Shown here in pieces: positions 41,449-52,913 of a DNA stretch of 64,000 nucleotides (the first letter of the stretch is position 1; each line of letters begins with the position of its first letter). Source of the stretch: Ganoderma boninense (Eukaryota; Basidiomycota; Agaricomycetes; Polyporales; Polyporaceae); the NCBI GenBank assembly GCA_002900995.3, contig CM035306.1, positions 2,886,100-2,950,099 on the forward strand, in the 5' to 3' direction. The position numbers were made by a program, and so were the translations under genes. The notes beneath the pieces are model-generated. The model was not told the origin of the DNA. It made no database searches and worked only from the letters and a program-made list of their open reading frames with translations.

Positions 41449-41756
41449 CCAAACAGAAAGCCAGGAGGCCGCCAAACGGAGGGCGAGGAGGAGAAAGAAA
41501 CACGAGTACGATGAGCGGCGTCGACTCAGAGGTTCGGGTGGCAGCTCAAATATTACGCAGGCGCCCATTACTACGCACGACACACTTGCACAAGACTGCG
41601 TTGGCGCCCACGTCGCACGCGGCGGTCAAGGCAGTCAGTGCTTGGGATTAGAGTGAAAATATATACTATATGGGCAGCACTTCGTAGGAATGTCTAGGGA
41701 GGAAGCCGTACGTAACGTAGAGATCAAACCAAAGCAGCATAATGTGAGATTCGAGG
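41449..41756. other. promoter of the AAA ATPase and pis1 3' flank
   Basis: About 300 bases with no supported gene apart from the possible N-terminal extension of the AAA ATPase up to 41583. Confidence 0.4.
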
Positions 41757-42794
41757 TCAATGCTTCTTCAACAATTGCTCCTCCCGCGCCTTCGCTCGTT
41801 CCGCCAAGTCCACTCCCACCAAAACCTTCGCCGCCTTCCATAGCTGCACAACATTGACAAAGTTTTTGAGCGCGCATACCGGTGCAAAGGCCATGGCCAT
41901 AGCCTCTGCCCAAGTGTAGGATGCGATGTAGCCCACAACGCCGCCCGCGGTAAGCCCGAAGGACTCGGAGAGGGGGACGTGGACCCATTTCATGAGATAG
42001 AGTGCGATGTAGAACAGCTCGTTCCCAGCGCAGACCACGAATAGCGTTCGCTGTACATCATCGCAGCTAAGCCACCAGGTAACTGCACGTGAACACGGTA
42101 CTCACTGGGTCGTAGTAGCGTTTAAGCAGGCGACTGACGTCACCGTCAACTTGTTTATGACTGGTCGATCCCGTCGTAAGGGAACTGGTGTGGGTATAGA
42201 CAAGTTAGGAACCGTATTCGAGGCAAATCACCACACATACCTGTTCATGTGCATATAGTGGCTACTGAAGTCAAGCGTAATGAGGAATTGAAATCCAAGA
42301 GCCCACTCGGGGTAGGCAGATGTGAGATAGCACAGAAGACAGGACGTTGTACAGCTTCCCCGCAACAGAAACGTAAGTATTCGCGAAGCTATGAGCAAGG
42401 AGGGGACTCACCGGTCAGTCACCATATCCAATACAGCACCAAATTTGGACGATTGACCCAAGGCCCTTGCGGCATGCCCGTCGAACGCATCAAGTAAACA
42501 CGAAATACAGTAGAGGAGTGTGCAGTATTTCGGGTGGTAGCTCATGTAGTGCAGGGACAGCGCGGCTAGAATAATGCGCGTGTACCCTGTTACGAAAGAT
42601 GAAAAGAGAGCCGTAAGCACGTAGGAAGGAGAGAATGGGGGAGGTGACTGACCGATAAGGTTGGGCACGAACAGAAAGACATTCTCCGAATACGTCTGGG
42701 CCGTCGCGAGGTCGACCGCCACCTTGGCGTCGACTATGTCGACAGAGGGCCGCCTCTTCTTGAGGCCTGCAGAACGGACGCCGTTGGAAGACAT
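41757..42794 (-). CDS. PIS1: CDP-diacylglycerol-inositol 3-phosphatidyltransferase (PI synthase)
   Basis: Makes phosphatidylinositol from CDP-diacylglycerol and inositol. MSSNGVRSAGLKKRRPSVDI starts a cytosolic N-terminus. FLFVPNLIG/YTRIILAALSL is the first membrane segment. The signature DGHAARA...G...D...D is complete (DAFDGHAARALGQSS then FGAVLDMVTDR). After introns the reading is CLLCYLTSAYPEWALGFQFL, DFSSHYMHMNSSL and KRYYDPRTLFVVCAGNELFY, with further membrane helices, ending REEQLLKKH; the lysine-rich end is compatible with ER retention. It belongs to the same enzyme superfamily as the phosphatidylserine synthase 6 kb away. Its product is the substrate of Pik1. Confidence 0.95.
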
Positions 42795-44637
42795 AGCGGG
42801 CGGAGGGGACAGTGAGCACGCCCACGTAGGACCAGGAATTTGTACAACCCGCGGCTGCTGGACGGCAGAGGCGGCTCAGGGCGGCTCGCTGGCGCTCCAT
42901 TCTAGGGGAGCGCCCTGCGTCACGTTCCCATCACACCGCGGGCCGCGGGCCGTCGCCGCCTGGTCACGGCATCACCGTGACGGCCTCGCTTTCCAAGTTC
43001 AAGTTGAAAGCCATGCGCACGCGACTCGGACCGCTCGAGAGCAACCACGTCGCAAACTTAGCCTCTCCTCCAGCGTGTCTCTGCGTCTTCACAAACCTCT
43101 CTTTGGGCTCCTGCTTGCATCCTCCGCCTTACCAGACCGCTGAAGTCGCCTCGCGCAGTACTTCCTTCACCGCTCTGACGTACTGCGCAGTGCTGGTGGC
43201 TGCGCGTTCCTTGTGGTTCGTTGGCTGTGCCCAGTCACTAGACTACACAGCGCAAACACATTCCGCTCTTCGAGACCCGGCGCAGTCGGTGACGCATCTA
43301 GCACAGAGTCTCCCTGAATACGTGAAACGGAACGAATGCAGGACGGTATGGATGATGGGCTGTGGATCTGTATACGACTGTGAGCGGCACTTTGTCTGTG
43401 TGGGCTTCCCACCACTCCCCGTCTTAGGCTTCGTGAGTGGTCGACGAGCCTCCCAGCGCAGCGCGGTTAGGGTCGCCTATGCGGTGCCGACCATCCGGAT
43501 GCGAGGTGCCTATTGAAGTATTTTAGTTGATCTACCTGTCTTGATTCGGCACTGTACCAGCTCCAATGCATTTATCATTGTTTCATGGGGAACAAGGCAT
43601 CACTAAGACAACCCACCCACCATAGGACATGGTACAGGGGATCGCTAGCGAATATCTCTAGAGAAAATAGTTCGGGTCGATAATCATGAACGAGCATTTG
43701 AACGAAGAAGCACCATGTATGCGTTTCCAGCGAACAGTTGGGGTTTCCGGGACGACAGAATAGATGAGAAGCATCCAATGAATGCACACAGGGAGTTTTT
43801 GCGAGATGGGCCTTATGAAAGAGACTTTCAGACATGGAACAAAGACCTCGTGTCAGACCTGGAGGGCACGGACATCGGACATGGACGGCACTACCGACGG
43901 GCTTTATATGTGGCAACGTGGTCTCCATCTTACGTTCTCGGCGCGAACGCACGCGGTGCGTGGGACAAGAATCCAGGCTGGTGGTCGAAAGAAGGAGGTT
44001 ACGGAAGATGAAGCCTGTTTGGAGGCGTCAGGGAGGGCGAGTGCACCCAGAAAGTATCGTCTGGGCCGGCTTAACCTCCTCCTTGACGTCAGCGCCGAGG
44101 TGTGGCCGTAGCACTTCTTAGACGCCGGCTTCTTTTCGCGTGTTCAGGGCGTGCCCTGTCTGGCCTTCTTCTTACCAACCGCTTCGCCTGCGGGGATCGC
44201 TCGCGGGTCGACCTGTGTTTTCCGGCGCGAGGGACCGATGGGAGACGGATGGGGGCGAGGGCGGGGAGGGCGGGGGGGAGGGTCTGGAACTAGCCACGGA
44301 CCCATATGGCAATTGCCGATGACAGCCCGATCTGCAGAGGCGCGGAGGATTGTTGGTCATCTCGATTGGGCACGGTCGCGGACTCGGATTCGGATTCGCA
44401 GACGAGGCTCTCTGTGCGGACTCGGAGGTTGTGCAGGGCCCTTGCTCGCGTTCTCATCGACGCGCACGGAGCTCGCAGGTCCATACCCCCTTCGTAGCTC
44501 TCCGTCTCACATCCTCCAGGGCCGCCATCCGTCAGCAGGTAATTTTATTCCTCACACCCCGTCCGCTCCCTGTTTCATATCCCATTCCTGCCAGCCCACC
44601 CTTCCTCATCTCCAGCACGCCTTCCACCGGCCCCAAT
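42795..44637. other. 1.8 kb divergent intergenic region, only orphan ORFs
   Basis: Between PI synthase and kynurenine monooxygenase. ORFs at 42977-43516 (plus, 179 residues), 43575-43952 (minus) and 43715-44011 (plus, MYAFPANSWGFRDDRIDEKH...) have no recognisable family and no supporting splice pattern. The plus-strand one at 43715 has the most protein-like composition (Trp-, Tyr- and Asp-rich), but it overlaps the minus-strand one. Confidence 0.35.
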
Positions 44638-46638
44638 ATGCGAAAGGCCGTCGTAGTCGGCGCTGGCCCCGTGGGATGTCTTGCTGCCATGTCCCTCGCC
44701 AAGACGGGCTGGTCAGTGGATATTTACGAAGGCCGTCCAGGTATGCCCTCATGTCCCTGCCTTCCTGGTATTCTGGCATTGAATTGTGCATTCACGAAGA
44801 CATGCGTCTTCCTTCCTCCAAGGCCGCCGCCCAGCAGCGTTCCATTAATCTAGCCATATCTGCCCGCGGCCTCGCCGCGATTCAGACGATAGATCCAGCC
44901 GCAGCGGAGCGTTTTTTGAGTACTGTCATTCCCATGCGTGGCAGAATGATACACGATGCCCAAGGACGTCTCCAGAACCAGCCGTACGACCGGGACGGCC
45001 AGGTGAGCTCCCTAGCCGCTCCGGAAAGTTCATGGATGTATTTACTTCTGCCGCTTCCGTCTGCCGCCGTGCCCCCGAATTTCCTTTCCTCGCACGGAAA
45101 TAGTGCATCAACTCGATCGGCCGTGCATACTTGAACGAAGATCTCTTGAGCGAAGCGGTCGCCATCCCGGGCATCCGCGCCTTTTTCCAGCACAAAGTCT
45201 CAGCAATAGATTTCGACCGCAGGACAATGGTGGTCCAAGACTTCCAGGGTGCAAAAGACGTAAACGTCTTCTTCGATTTATGTGTCGGCGCGGATGGGAG
45301 TTATTCGATCGTGCGGCGTCAGCTGATGAGAGTCGTCCGGTGCGTCTATCCTATCGCCCCCCTCACTATTCCCAACCTTCCGCGAGCTTCTCTAGGGACT
45401 GCTAACCCGAATTTACTCCATGCCCACTCCCGCAGGATGGATTACCAACAGGAATACATCCCCCACGAATATATTGAGCTCAAGATGCCCCCGGGCCCCC
45501 CGAAGGAGGCCGGCGGTGATCCTACGTTTTTGCTCGACCCGAACCACCTGCACATCTGGCCGCGGCACACCTTTATGCTTATTGCGCTACCAAATAAGGT
45601 TAAGTGGCCCGAACTTCTGCTTCCATGCCCCATGGCGGACTCACCGAGTGCGCATGTAGGATAAGACGTTCACCTGTACGGTCTTTGCGCCAACCGCGGA
45701 ATTCGACCGCCTCAACTCTGATGAGGCCATTCTACAATGGTTCCAGACCAATTTCCCCGACGCCCTGCCCCTCATTGGCGAAGAAGCACTGCTGCACGAC
45801 TTCCATCGGAACCCTCGCAGTGCGCTTATGTCAATCAAGGTACGGGTCTTTCCGCATCGTTTCGTGTCCCAGCCCTAAACACTCAAAAATCTGTCCATAA
45901 ATCTTTGTCCCTGCGCTGGCTGCCACCTTTTGTCCGTTTTCGTCCTTGACAACCATCGGGGGTAGGCTAAACCGTATCATTACAAGGACCGTGCTGTCAT
46001 CCTCGGCGATTCCGCACATTCCATGGTTCCATTTTACGGCCAGGGCCTCAACTGTGGGCTAGAAGACGTCCGAGTATTGCATCTCCTGCTTCGCGATGCA
46101 GGGGTGGATCCAGCCGCTCGGACCCTGGATGGAGAAGAGGATTTTGCGTTGGCAAATGCGCTCAGTCGGTACTCTGAAACCCGGCACGAAGACCTGGTCG
46201 CAGCATGCGAGCTCGCCATGGACAATTAGTGCGCCTAATATTTTTCCATTGCTCCCCTCGCATCTGTTACAGCAGGACTGATCCTGAGGAACATTGTTTT
46301 GCAGCGTCGAGATGCGCCACTCGGTCACTACGCCCGGCTACCGCTTCCGCAAAGCGCTGGATAACCTCCTCTATTCACTGAACTGGACGCACGTCACGGC
46401 GAAGGACGTTCTCCAGCCGCTTCTCCAGACGCCATTCCTGGCCAACCCGGGTGGCTGGCTCCCGCTGTACACCATGGTCACCTTCCGGCCGGATATCAGC
46501 TACTCCACAGCACGGCGAAAATTCGAACGGCAGTCCCGCATCCTCGAGACAGCTGCCTGGGTCAGTGCGGGCGTGGCGGTAGGGGCTGCGGGCATCACGT
46601 GTGCGACCGTCTTGCGCCGCCTGTATAACCGGCCGTGA
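44638..46638 (+). CDS. BNA4: kynurenine 3-monooxygenase
   Basis: FAD-dependent hydroxylase of the kynurenine pathway from tryptophan to NAD, on the mitochondrial outer membrane. [20 protein letters not shown] holds the FAD-binding GxGxxG. Next are [92 protein letters not shown] and the second FAD block [30 protein letters not shown]. The C-terminus carries a membrane anchor ([20 protein letters not shown]) followed by basic LRRLYNRP. Seven or so short introns are present. Residue blocks and order match the family over its full length. Confidence 0.95.
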
Positions 46639-47556
46639 ACGTGTTCTCGGTGCGGATCGTGGCGGCGTCGATTCGTGGCCTTCTATCAATGTATTTCTCG
46701 CACTATTACCTTCCACACTCCCCGCTCTTTGTCCCGTGCGACTCCCATCCGCCTACACATACTCGCCAACTGCACGGTCCTGTCAGCCCCGTCCATTTTG
46801 ATGCCGGTATGCTTCCCCTGCTCCTTGCTCGCCGCGCCGTGCCGTGGACAGTTGAAAATTAAATGTCGTAATCGTCGCACCCGCGGGAAAGCCGCTCCAG
46901 CGTGCTGTCGCAGAAATGGCGATCTTCCCCCGCGCGTTGTTGTCTATTAGGCGTCCACATGGGTCCGGGTGTTTGGTTGGACGTTTTGTGGGACTGGAAT
47001 TTCGGCTAAATACTAGCGAGGCCCACGTCGTCCCTCCATCGCACTTCCATCCCCTGCAGCGCGGGCCGACCCGGGCGCATATGATTTCCTTCCCGCTGGA
47101 GCCTCGCGTCCTCGTGTCGGGGACCGAAGAGAAAACAAGGACTCCCTCTTGGGTCGAGGGCGGGAGCAGAGACTGCGGCGCCCACGGTGCGGAGCCTTTG
47201 CGGGGGCGGGCCCTCATGCTCCTTGTGAGTTTGCCGCGTTCGTCACGGGAGAAATCAATGTATTGCTTTAGAGCTGCGGTGTGGGAAAGCATGAGCGAGA
47301 GCAAGAGCAGTGACGAGTGGATCGTAGCATAAGTTCATGACCAATAAGGAGGGACAGTAATGGGTGGTGCGGACGCTGGCAAAGGTGACCATAAGCAACG
47401 TTGACGGGTTCATGGAGGGCAGCGATAAATATACTAGTACAGATAGAGAGCACAGGGCAGGGCAGGGAGCTCGGTCCAGACGTATCGAGGAGCATATACA
47501 TGTGTCGTGGTGGGGGGCGTGCAGCAGATGGGTGGGGAGTCATGGCGAGGACACAG
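46639..47556. other. convergent intergenic region, 3' flanks
   Basis: About 0.9 kb between two converging stop codons. A 138-residue plus-strand ORF (46916-47332) and its minus-strand shadow look like chance. No repeats or RNA genes were seen. Confidence 0.4.
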
Positions 47557-48142
47557 TCAGGTAGAGTCTTTACGGGGCCGTCCCCGCTTTCGCTTTGGGG
47601 GACTTGCGTCGGCCGCGGTGCTCGACTCGGCCTCGCCTCCACTGGTGGGTGGGACCGGGAGGGGATTCTTCCGTGGACGGCCTCGCTTCCTCTTGGGGGG
47701 TGGCTCGGGAGGCTCACCGCTATCGTCCTTCTTCTCCTCCTCCTCGGCTTGCGCTGGGGTGCGGGCGGGGGAGGATCAGGGCGGGGTTCGGGGAGAAGAG
47801 CGGGCACGGAGTGCGTACCTTCCGGGGCCTCCCCGGGCCCTTCTTACGGGGAGCCTCCGTTGAGGGCCCGGCGGCGGCGGCGGCGGCCTCAGCAGCGATG
47901 GTTTTCTTGTTTTTGCTGCCGGGAGGGCGGCCGCGCTTGCGTTTGAGGGGCGGGTCGGGCTGGGAGGCTAAGATCGCAAGATCAAGGGACTTGGGTGAGT
48001 ACGGCGCTTGCCCGATGAGGATGGAGAACGGAACGGAGCTAGAACTGGACTGACCAGGGTCGGGGCCGCCGGGACTGTCGTCGATCTCGTCGACCTTGGC
48101 GTCCTCGCTGGCCGCTCTGGTGTCCTCCGGCGAGTCAGACAT
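47557..48142 (-). CDS. AT-hook DNA-binding protein (four hooks)
   Basis: Small nuclear-type protein of the HMGA-like kind that would bind the minor groove of AT-rich DNA. MSDSPEDTRAASEDAKVDEI is acidic; then come SVPFSILIGQAPYSPKSLDL and four AT-hooks: KRKRGRPPGSKNKK, KKGPGRPRK and, after the intron, KRKRGRPRK twice. It ends KDST. The donor follows GRPRK (GTACGC at 47818). The acceptor that keeps the hook frame lies just before an EEEKKDDSGEPP segment and has a weak polypyrimidine tract, so the exact junction is uncertain. Reading the other frame instead would lose both C-terminal hooks, which argues for the frame used here. It is divergent from yos9. Confidence 0.8.
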
Positions 48143-49012
48143 GGGAGGCGGGTCGGATTGAGGGGAGGGGAGGGCAGGCGGATGAAGGGAAGAAGGAAAA
48201 CGCGACAAGGGAGCTGGTTTTAACGAGGAAATGGGCTGCAAGAATTCACGCGTGCAGAACGCCCAAAACAGGGCTTTATTATATCTCTGGAGAGAACGTC
48301 CAGAAGGAATCGCCATCCACGAATCCTGGGCGAGTACGTAATTTACGTCTCACTGTCGAGATATTCGAATGGGTATGTCAGCCGCCACTTCCGCCCGCAG
48401 ACACAAACGAGCTCAAATAGAGGGTCGGATGCTCCCCGACCGGGCCTGCAGGGGCCGCTGCTCCGCGGGGGGAGGGGCGGAGGTGGGAGGAGGGGAGTCG
48501 GTGTCGGAGAGGGGGATTAAAGGGTCCGGATGGTACATGTGAATGCTGGTGATGAGAGTATTCAAGCAAAAATCAGATAACGCCGGCTCCCATGAAATCC
48601 TTGTGAGACTGTGGTAAGAGCATGGAGCCGATCGGCTGTACGGCAGCCATTTTCGCAGCGTCGAGGACATGCCGTGTGTGCTGCAAGTCGCCGCAGAATA
48701 TATCCGGTGGCATGCGTACCTGGGCAGAAGCCACGGAGAGCCCGCTCGCTCGCGCCGTCGCGACTCTCGCTGCAGGAACGACCTTGTTCTTCATCCCGAT
48801 CTGGCAACCACACATCGCGGAAGATAACCGAACTCCGCCCTAATGCCCGCCCGGCGTCTAATCAATTACCTACTCGACACTAACCGAGCCACGCCTCCCC
48901 CGGCGCCTCCAGCCAGCACACCCGCGCCCATCTCCGCCACCCGCGACAACCACCGCACCCTCCTCACTCCCCAGCCCCCTCGCCCCCCCGCCGGCCGTGC
49001 CTCTTGGCCGCC
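48143..49012. other. divergent intergenic region with two overlapping small ORFs
   Basis: About 870 bases. A plus-strand 73-residue ORF (48622-48843, with one hydrophobic stretch LAAGTTLFFIPIW) and a minus-strand 80-residue ORF (48573-48815, ending SMLLPQSHKDFMGAGVI) overlap. Either could be a small protein, and neither is recognised. The rest has CT-rich leader-like sequence before the yos9 start. Confidence 0.3.
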
Positions 49013-50900
49013 ATGCTCGCTGCCTCCCTCGTCCCCCTCTCCCTCTCTCTCCTCGTCTCCGCCCGCCTCCACCATTCCCGCGTCCCCGAGGACCCCTTCG
49101 CGTTCCCCAAGTACCGCGTCTCCTTCCTCAATGGCCTCCCTCTCCTCAACGAGACCGCACAGCGGTGGCTGCACCAGGGCCTCCGCGGAGGAGAGCTCGA
49201 GTTTCTCGACCAGCCCTACCAGGAGTCCCCGTGGCCAGCAAACCCATTAAAGAGCATACAAGGCATCGACGACGGTCCGGCCTCTGATGTCTGTACCACG
49301 CGATCCCTGCTTCCTCCTCTTTGTCCCAGTCTCATGGCCTCTTTCTGCGCAGGCAGCTCCGTCCAAGGACGCCAATTACACCCTCCAGCAAATGAAGTTC
49401 GGCCCCAGGTCCAATTATCTCTGCCTCATTCCCCCTCCCCCGCAAGAAGTCCCCGTGCTAGAAGAAGCTCCGACCGAGATCGCCACCCCCGTTCACAGCT
49501 GGTCACTTCTACAGCCCTTATCAGGCACATGTCTCTACGTAAGTGGCTCCCCACCGCATGAAATCGAATTCGGTCCCAAATCTCCGATTGCAGCACCGTC
49601 AAGGGTGGTTCACATACTCGTATTGCCATAATTCCCATGTCCGTCAGTTTCACGAGCTGCACCACCAGCATATACCCACCACAGGTGACGTCCCGTTCGC
49701 CCTTTGCCCTATCGCAGAACTCGCCTGCTAACCGACATGAATATTCTTTTCTACCGCCTTGCCTCGTTCTCTGTCTCCAGGCGAGTACAAGCCAGAAGAG
49801 GACCCGGAGGTAAGGGAACGATCCCGCGTGACCCTTCCAGGACCGCGTTGAATAATTCATTTTTGACACCTGCTTTGTGCCGCAAAGTGGGAAGCGTACA
49901 CGCTCGGGAGGGCGCCCCCCACGCTCGAGACCGGAGCCGAGCTGACGACTGCCGAAGCCGCTGCAGCAGCGAATCTTGAGTTGGCCCGGGGAGCCGGCTC
50001 CCGCTACCTTGTCCAGCGGTGGGGAGACGGAACGTATTGCGATAAACTTGGCCGGAAACGCGAAGTCGAAATTCAGGCAAGTCGCCTTCCTGCTGCCGCC
50101 CGCCTTATAACCCTCCCTAATGCGAATGCACACGCGCACGATTGCCCTCTGCCCTTCCCGGCGCACTCCCGATCGCCCGCCTTGCATCTTTCTGGCGACC
50201 TCTGGCGCAGTTCCACTGCTCGATGACCATGACAGACACTATCCTCTTCGTGAAGGAAACTCAGACGTGCCATTACGTCCTGCACATTGCCACCCCTCGC
50301 CTCTGCGGCGAACCGGGCTTCAAGAGCCGCATCGACGCTGAGGAGGAGCACTACATCCGCTGCAGGGAAGTCCTCTCTGCCGATGAGCTCGAACGGGTAG
50401 ATCGCTCGCTCCCGCCCGCTGCATATCCCTTCAAGCGGCCGAAACCGGAGAAGAAGGTCATTTCCCCACCTCCGCCGACCCCCGAAGCCGCGACGAATGA
50501 CAAGGACGACACGACGAAGGGTTTCGCCGACGCAGGCCCGCGCTCCGATGTCCTCCGCAAAGCGCTGCAGCGGCTGCTAACACAGGAAGAAGGAGCGCAG
50601 GTCGGGGAGCCGCGCTTCGTCATTGAGAGGGGACCCGATGGCGAGCCCGAGATGGTCGTCGAGTACATCGACATCGACTTCGCTGACGGTGCAGACGACG
50701 TCTACCTCGATGATGACTTCAAAAGCCGTTTGCAGGAGATCCTTCGCAAAGCAGAGTCCGATCTTGGGGGAGGGAAGGTGCAGACTGCCCCGAATTCCCG
50801 AAGCCAAGAGTCGAAGGACGTCGATGATGCGGACGGGCGGGAAGGTGAGGACAAGTCGAATGCGAATACGAACGCGAAGAAGCACCATGACGAGCTATGA
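49013..50900 (+). CDS. YOS9: ER quality-control lectin Yos9/OS-9
   Basis: Luminal lectin that recognises trimmed mannose on misfolded glycoproteins and hands them to the Hrd1 ligase for ER-associated degradation. MLAASLVPLSLSLLVSARLH is a signal peptide. A family N-terminal block follows: HHSRVPEDPFAFPKYRVSFL. The MRH (mannose-6-phosphate receptor homology) domain reads SNYLCLIPPPP, GTCLYHRQGWFTYSYCHNSH, RYLVQRWGDGTYCD, QFHCSMTMTDTILFVKETQT and HYVLHIATPRLCGEPGF, with the paired cysteines. A charged tail ends KKHHDEL, an ER retrieval signal. The start at 49013 is the first ATG giving the signal peptide. About six introns are inferred. Confidence 0.94.
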
Positions 50901-52913
50901 CGACGACGGTAATTACCCGTGTGTACGAGCATTACCGCGCTGGAGAGCTTCTTCCTTGTATCAGCCGCGTGATTTCTCGTGCGCTGCTGCCGCATAATGC
51001 CAGTGGATTTGGGTCCGGATTTTTCTCTTCTCTGGGAAATTCGCCGTCTGCGTGCTGCGCTAGAAGCCCCCCTCTGGACTCACTTAACCGCACGTCGCCA
51101 GCCTGCTCGTCCTTGTCCACCACTTTCAGAACGCCTGGCGGCCATGTGCTGAGTCTGGGCCTGTACCCCACCGGGAGTTTCCCATACCCCATTCCCCCAC
51201 ATCCTCCCCGCGATCATGTCCACCGAGGGACAGATTCAGAGCTCGATCGACGTGTGCCATGGCTGGGCGACGAGTGTCAGGCAAGTACAGTCATGTTTAG
51301 GTTAAAGGGCCACAGCGGAAGCTACCGCAGACGGATCTGCATCGGCGCCTTCGCCTCGTGTGTGCTGACCACGAGGTGTAAGACGAATTGCGGTCGCCCA
51401 TCCCCCGTTCATTTTATTCGCTCAACGTTCCCCGCGCGGGAGGATGCCACTTACGAGAGGCCGCGAGGAAAAATCCACGGAGAGCCCAGGACATCACATA
51501 TCACGGCGCACTGGCAGGCACAAGGCGCCGCAGAAGCCAGAGCACCTGACAGCATACAGCACGGCTGGTCGCAGTCCGGCGTACGTACGGTGCACCTGGA
51601 TGCGATCAAGGGGCCTGCGATACAGGAGCTCTCCTCTACCAGGGGCCCGTCCAGATCCGATGCGTCTGCCCATGTATCTGGCGAGCGAAGTCCTCGAGTT
51701 GGGGCCCTGCATCCTGATGCATACGCCTGACAGCGCTCATCCCGTCTGCCATATCGTTACCAAGCACACCAAGGCGCAGCGGTGGCCCAAGCTGCACATC
51801 AATGTACACCGTCTTTCCATACTCGCCTCGAGCACCCGCACAGGCTCAAGGTTGTACAGAAGTCTGTCATGTTGCCTTCAATACATCAGGCTTCCACAGT
51901 CCCCAGGAGGCATGGGCAAGGCACGCAGGACCAACCAACCATCATCCAACAGATACAGTACCACCCATTCCACGATCCCGACTGATTGCACGCACCAACA
52001 CGAATATGTATCATCCACGACATATATGCAGGCGATATATTGGTGAGATGTACGCGTACAATTACACGACCGCTCTTTAGATCTAGTATCATATAACTGT
52101 ACAGCGAGAGGAAAACCATCTTTATGTTCGTTTTGAACGTCTTGGGGCAGGTCTGTATAGGTCGTGACGAGGGCGTTCGAGCGGGCAGAAGTCAAAACTC
52201 GTCCTCGCTTGAGTCGTGTAGGTGCGTGGCTGGCCCTGGAGAGATCGTCAAAGGTCCATGTAGGGGAGATGCGGGGATGCGAATGAATGCGACGGTGCAG
52301 GGATATGGGAGGATGGCAAGGGGGTGGTGAGCAGGTAAGCAAGCTGTGGATGAGATGGTGGCATGCGTGATGGTGGGGTGATGATGCAACATGGGGATGA
52401 AAACGGTTGACGAAGAAGCGAAGTTCATAACGACGGCGACCGACAGAAGACAGAGGTGGAAGAAGAGTGCGAGTGCAGGGGCAGCAGTCCGACCAGCAGG
52501 AAAAGCTGGAGCAGGACACACGGGAAGGAACAAAGGAGCAAATGCGTGGAGATGCGTGATGAGATGAAGCAAGCAGCGAAGCACCGTCTTCTGTCTATGC
52601 ACATTACTCAATCAATAGGAAGTGCACATATTACGCGCACGGAAGAATAAGAGATATATAAAGCAAGCGAAAAGGGAGATATAAGATCAAGCAGGCGGAT
52701 GTGGAGACACGACGAGGACGACAATGTGGTGATGTGTGTGAACCGCAGGTCGATGTGCGCAAGGAAGGATGCGAGGAGGCCATGGACAAGCGTTGCCAAC
52801 CTAGCAACCGCCAGGGCGCACGAAGCAAAAGCTCCCAGCCTCGACGCGGCCGCGCCACGGCTCGGCCGCCCGCCATGGACAGCTATATACACCGTCCCAG
52901 GGCAGGGCGTTGT
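50901..52913. other. 2 kb convergent intergenic region, no supported gene
   Basis: Lies between the yos9 and kinase stop codons. The plus-strand ORFs 50897-51730 and 51444-52046 and the minus-strand ORF 51878-52519 have no family-like blocks. A short reading starting at ATG 51214 (MSTEGQIQSSIDVCHGW...) is followed by a possible GC donor, but no continuing exon was found. The part near 52100-52900 is GA-rich and probably 3' untranslated sequence of the kinase gene. Confidence 0.4.

Noticed and set aside
44151..45134. 327-residue plus-strand ORF over the kynurenine monooxygenase start
   Set aside because: Wrong frame relative to the clear FAD-enzyme exons; a shadow of the real gene.
47268..47807. 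Alternative frame for the 3' exon of the AT-hook gene
   Set aside because: It would replace two exact AT-hooks (KRKRGRPRK) by an Arg/Pro-rich sequence without known features.
51214..51300. Possible first exon MSTEGQIQSSIDVCHGW
   Set aside because: The only donor near its end is GC-type and no continuing exon with protein-like content was found.
50897..51730. 277-residue plus-strand ORF after yos9
   Set aside because: Starts inside the yos9 end in another frame, has no recognisable domain, and its composition follows the local GC content.
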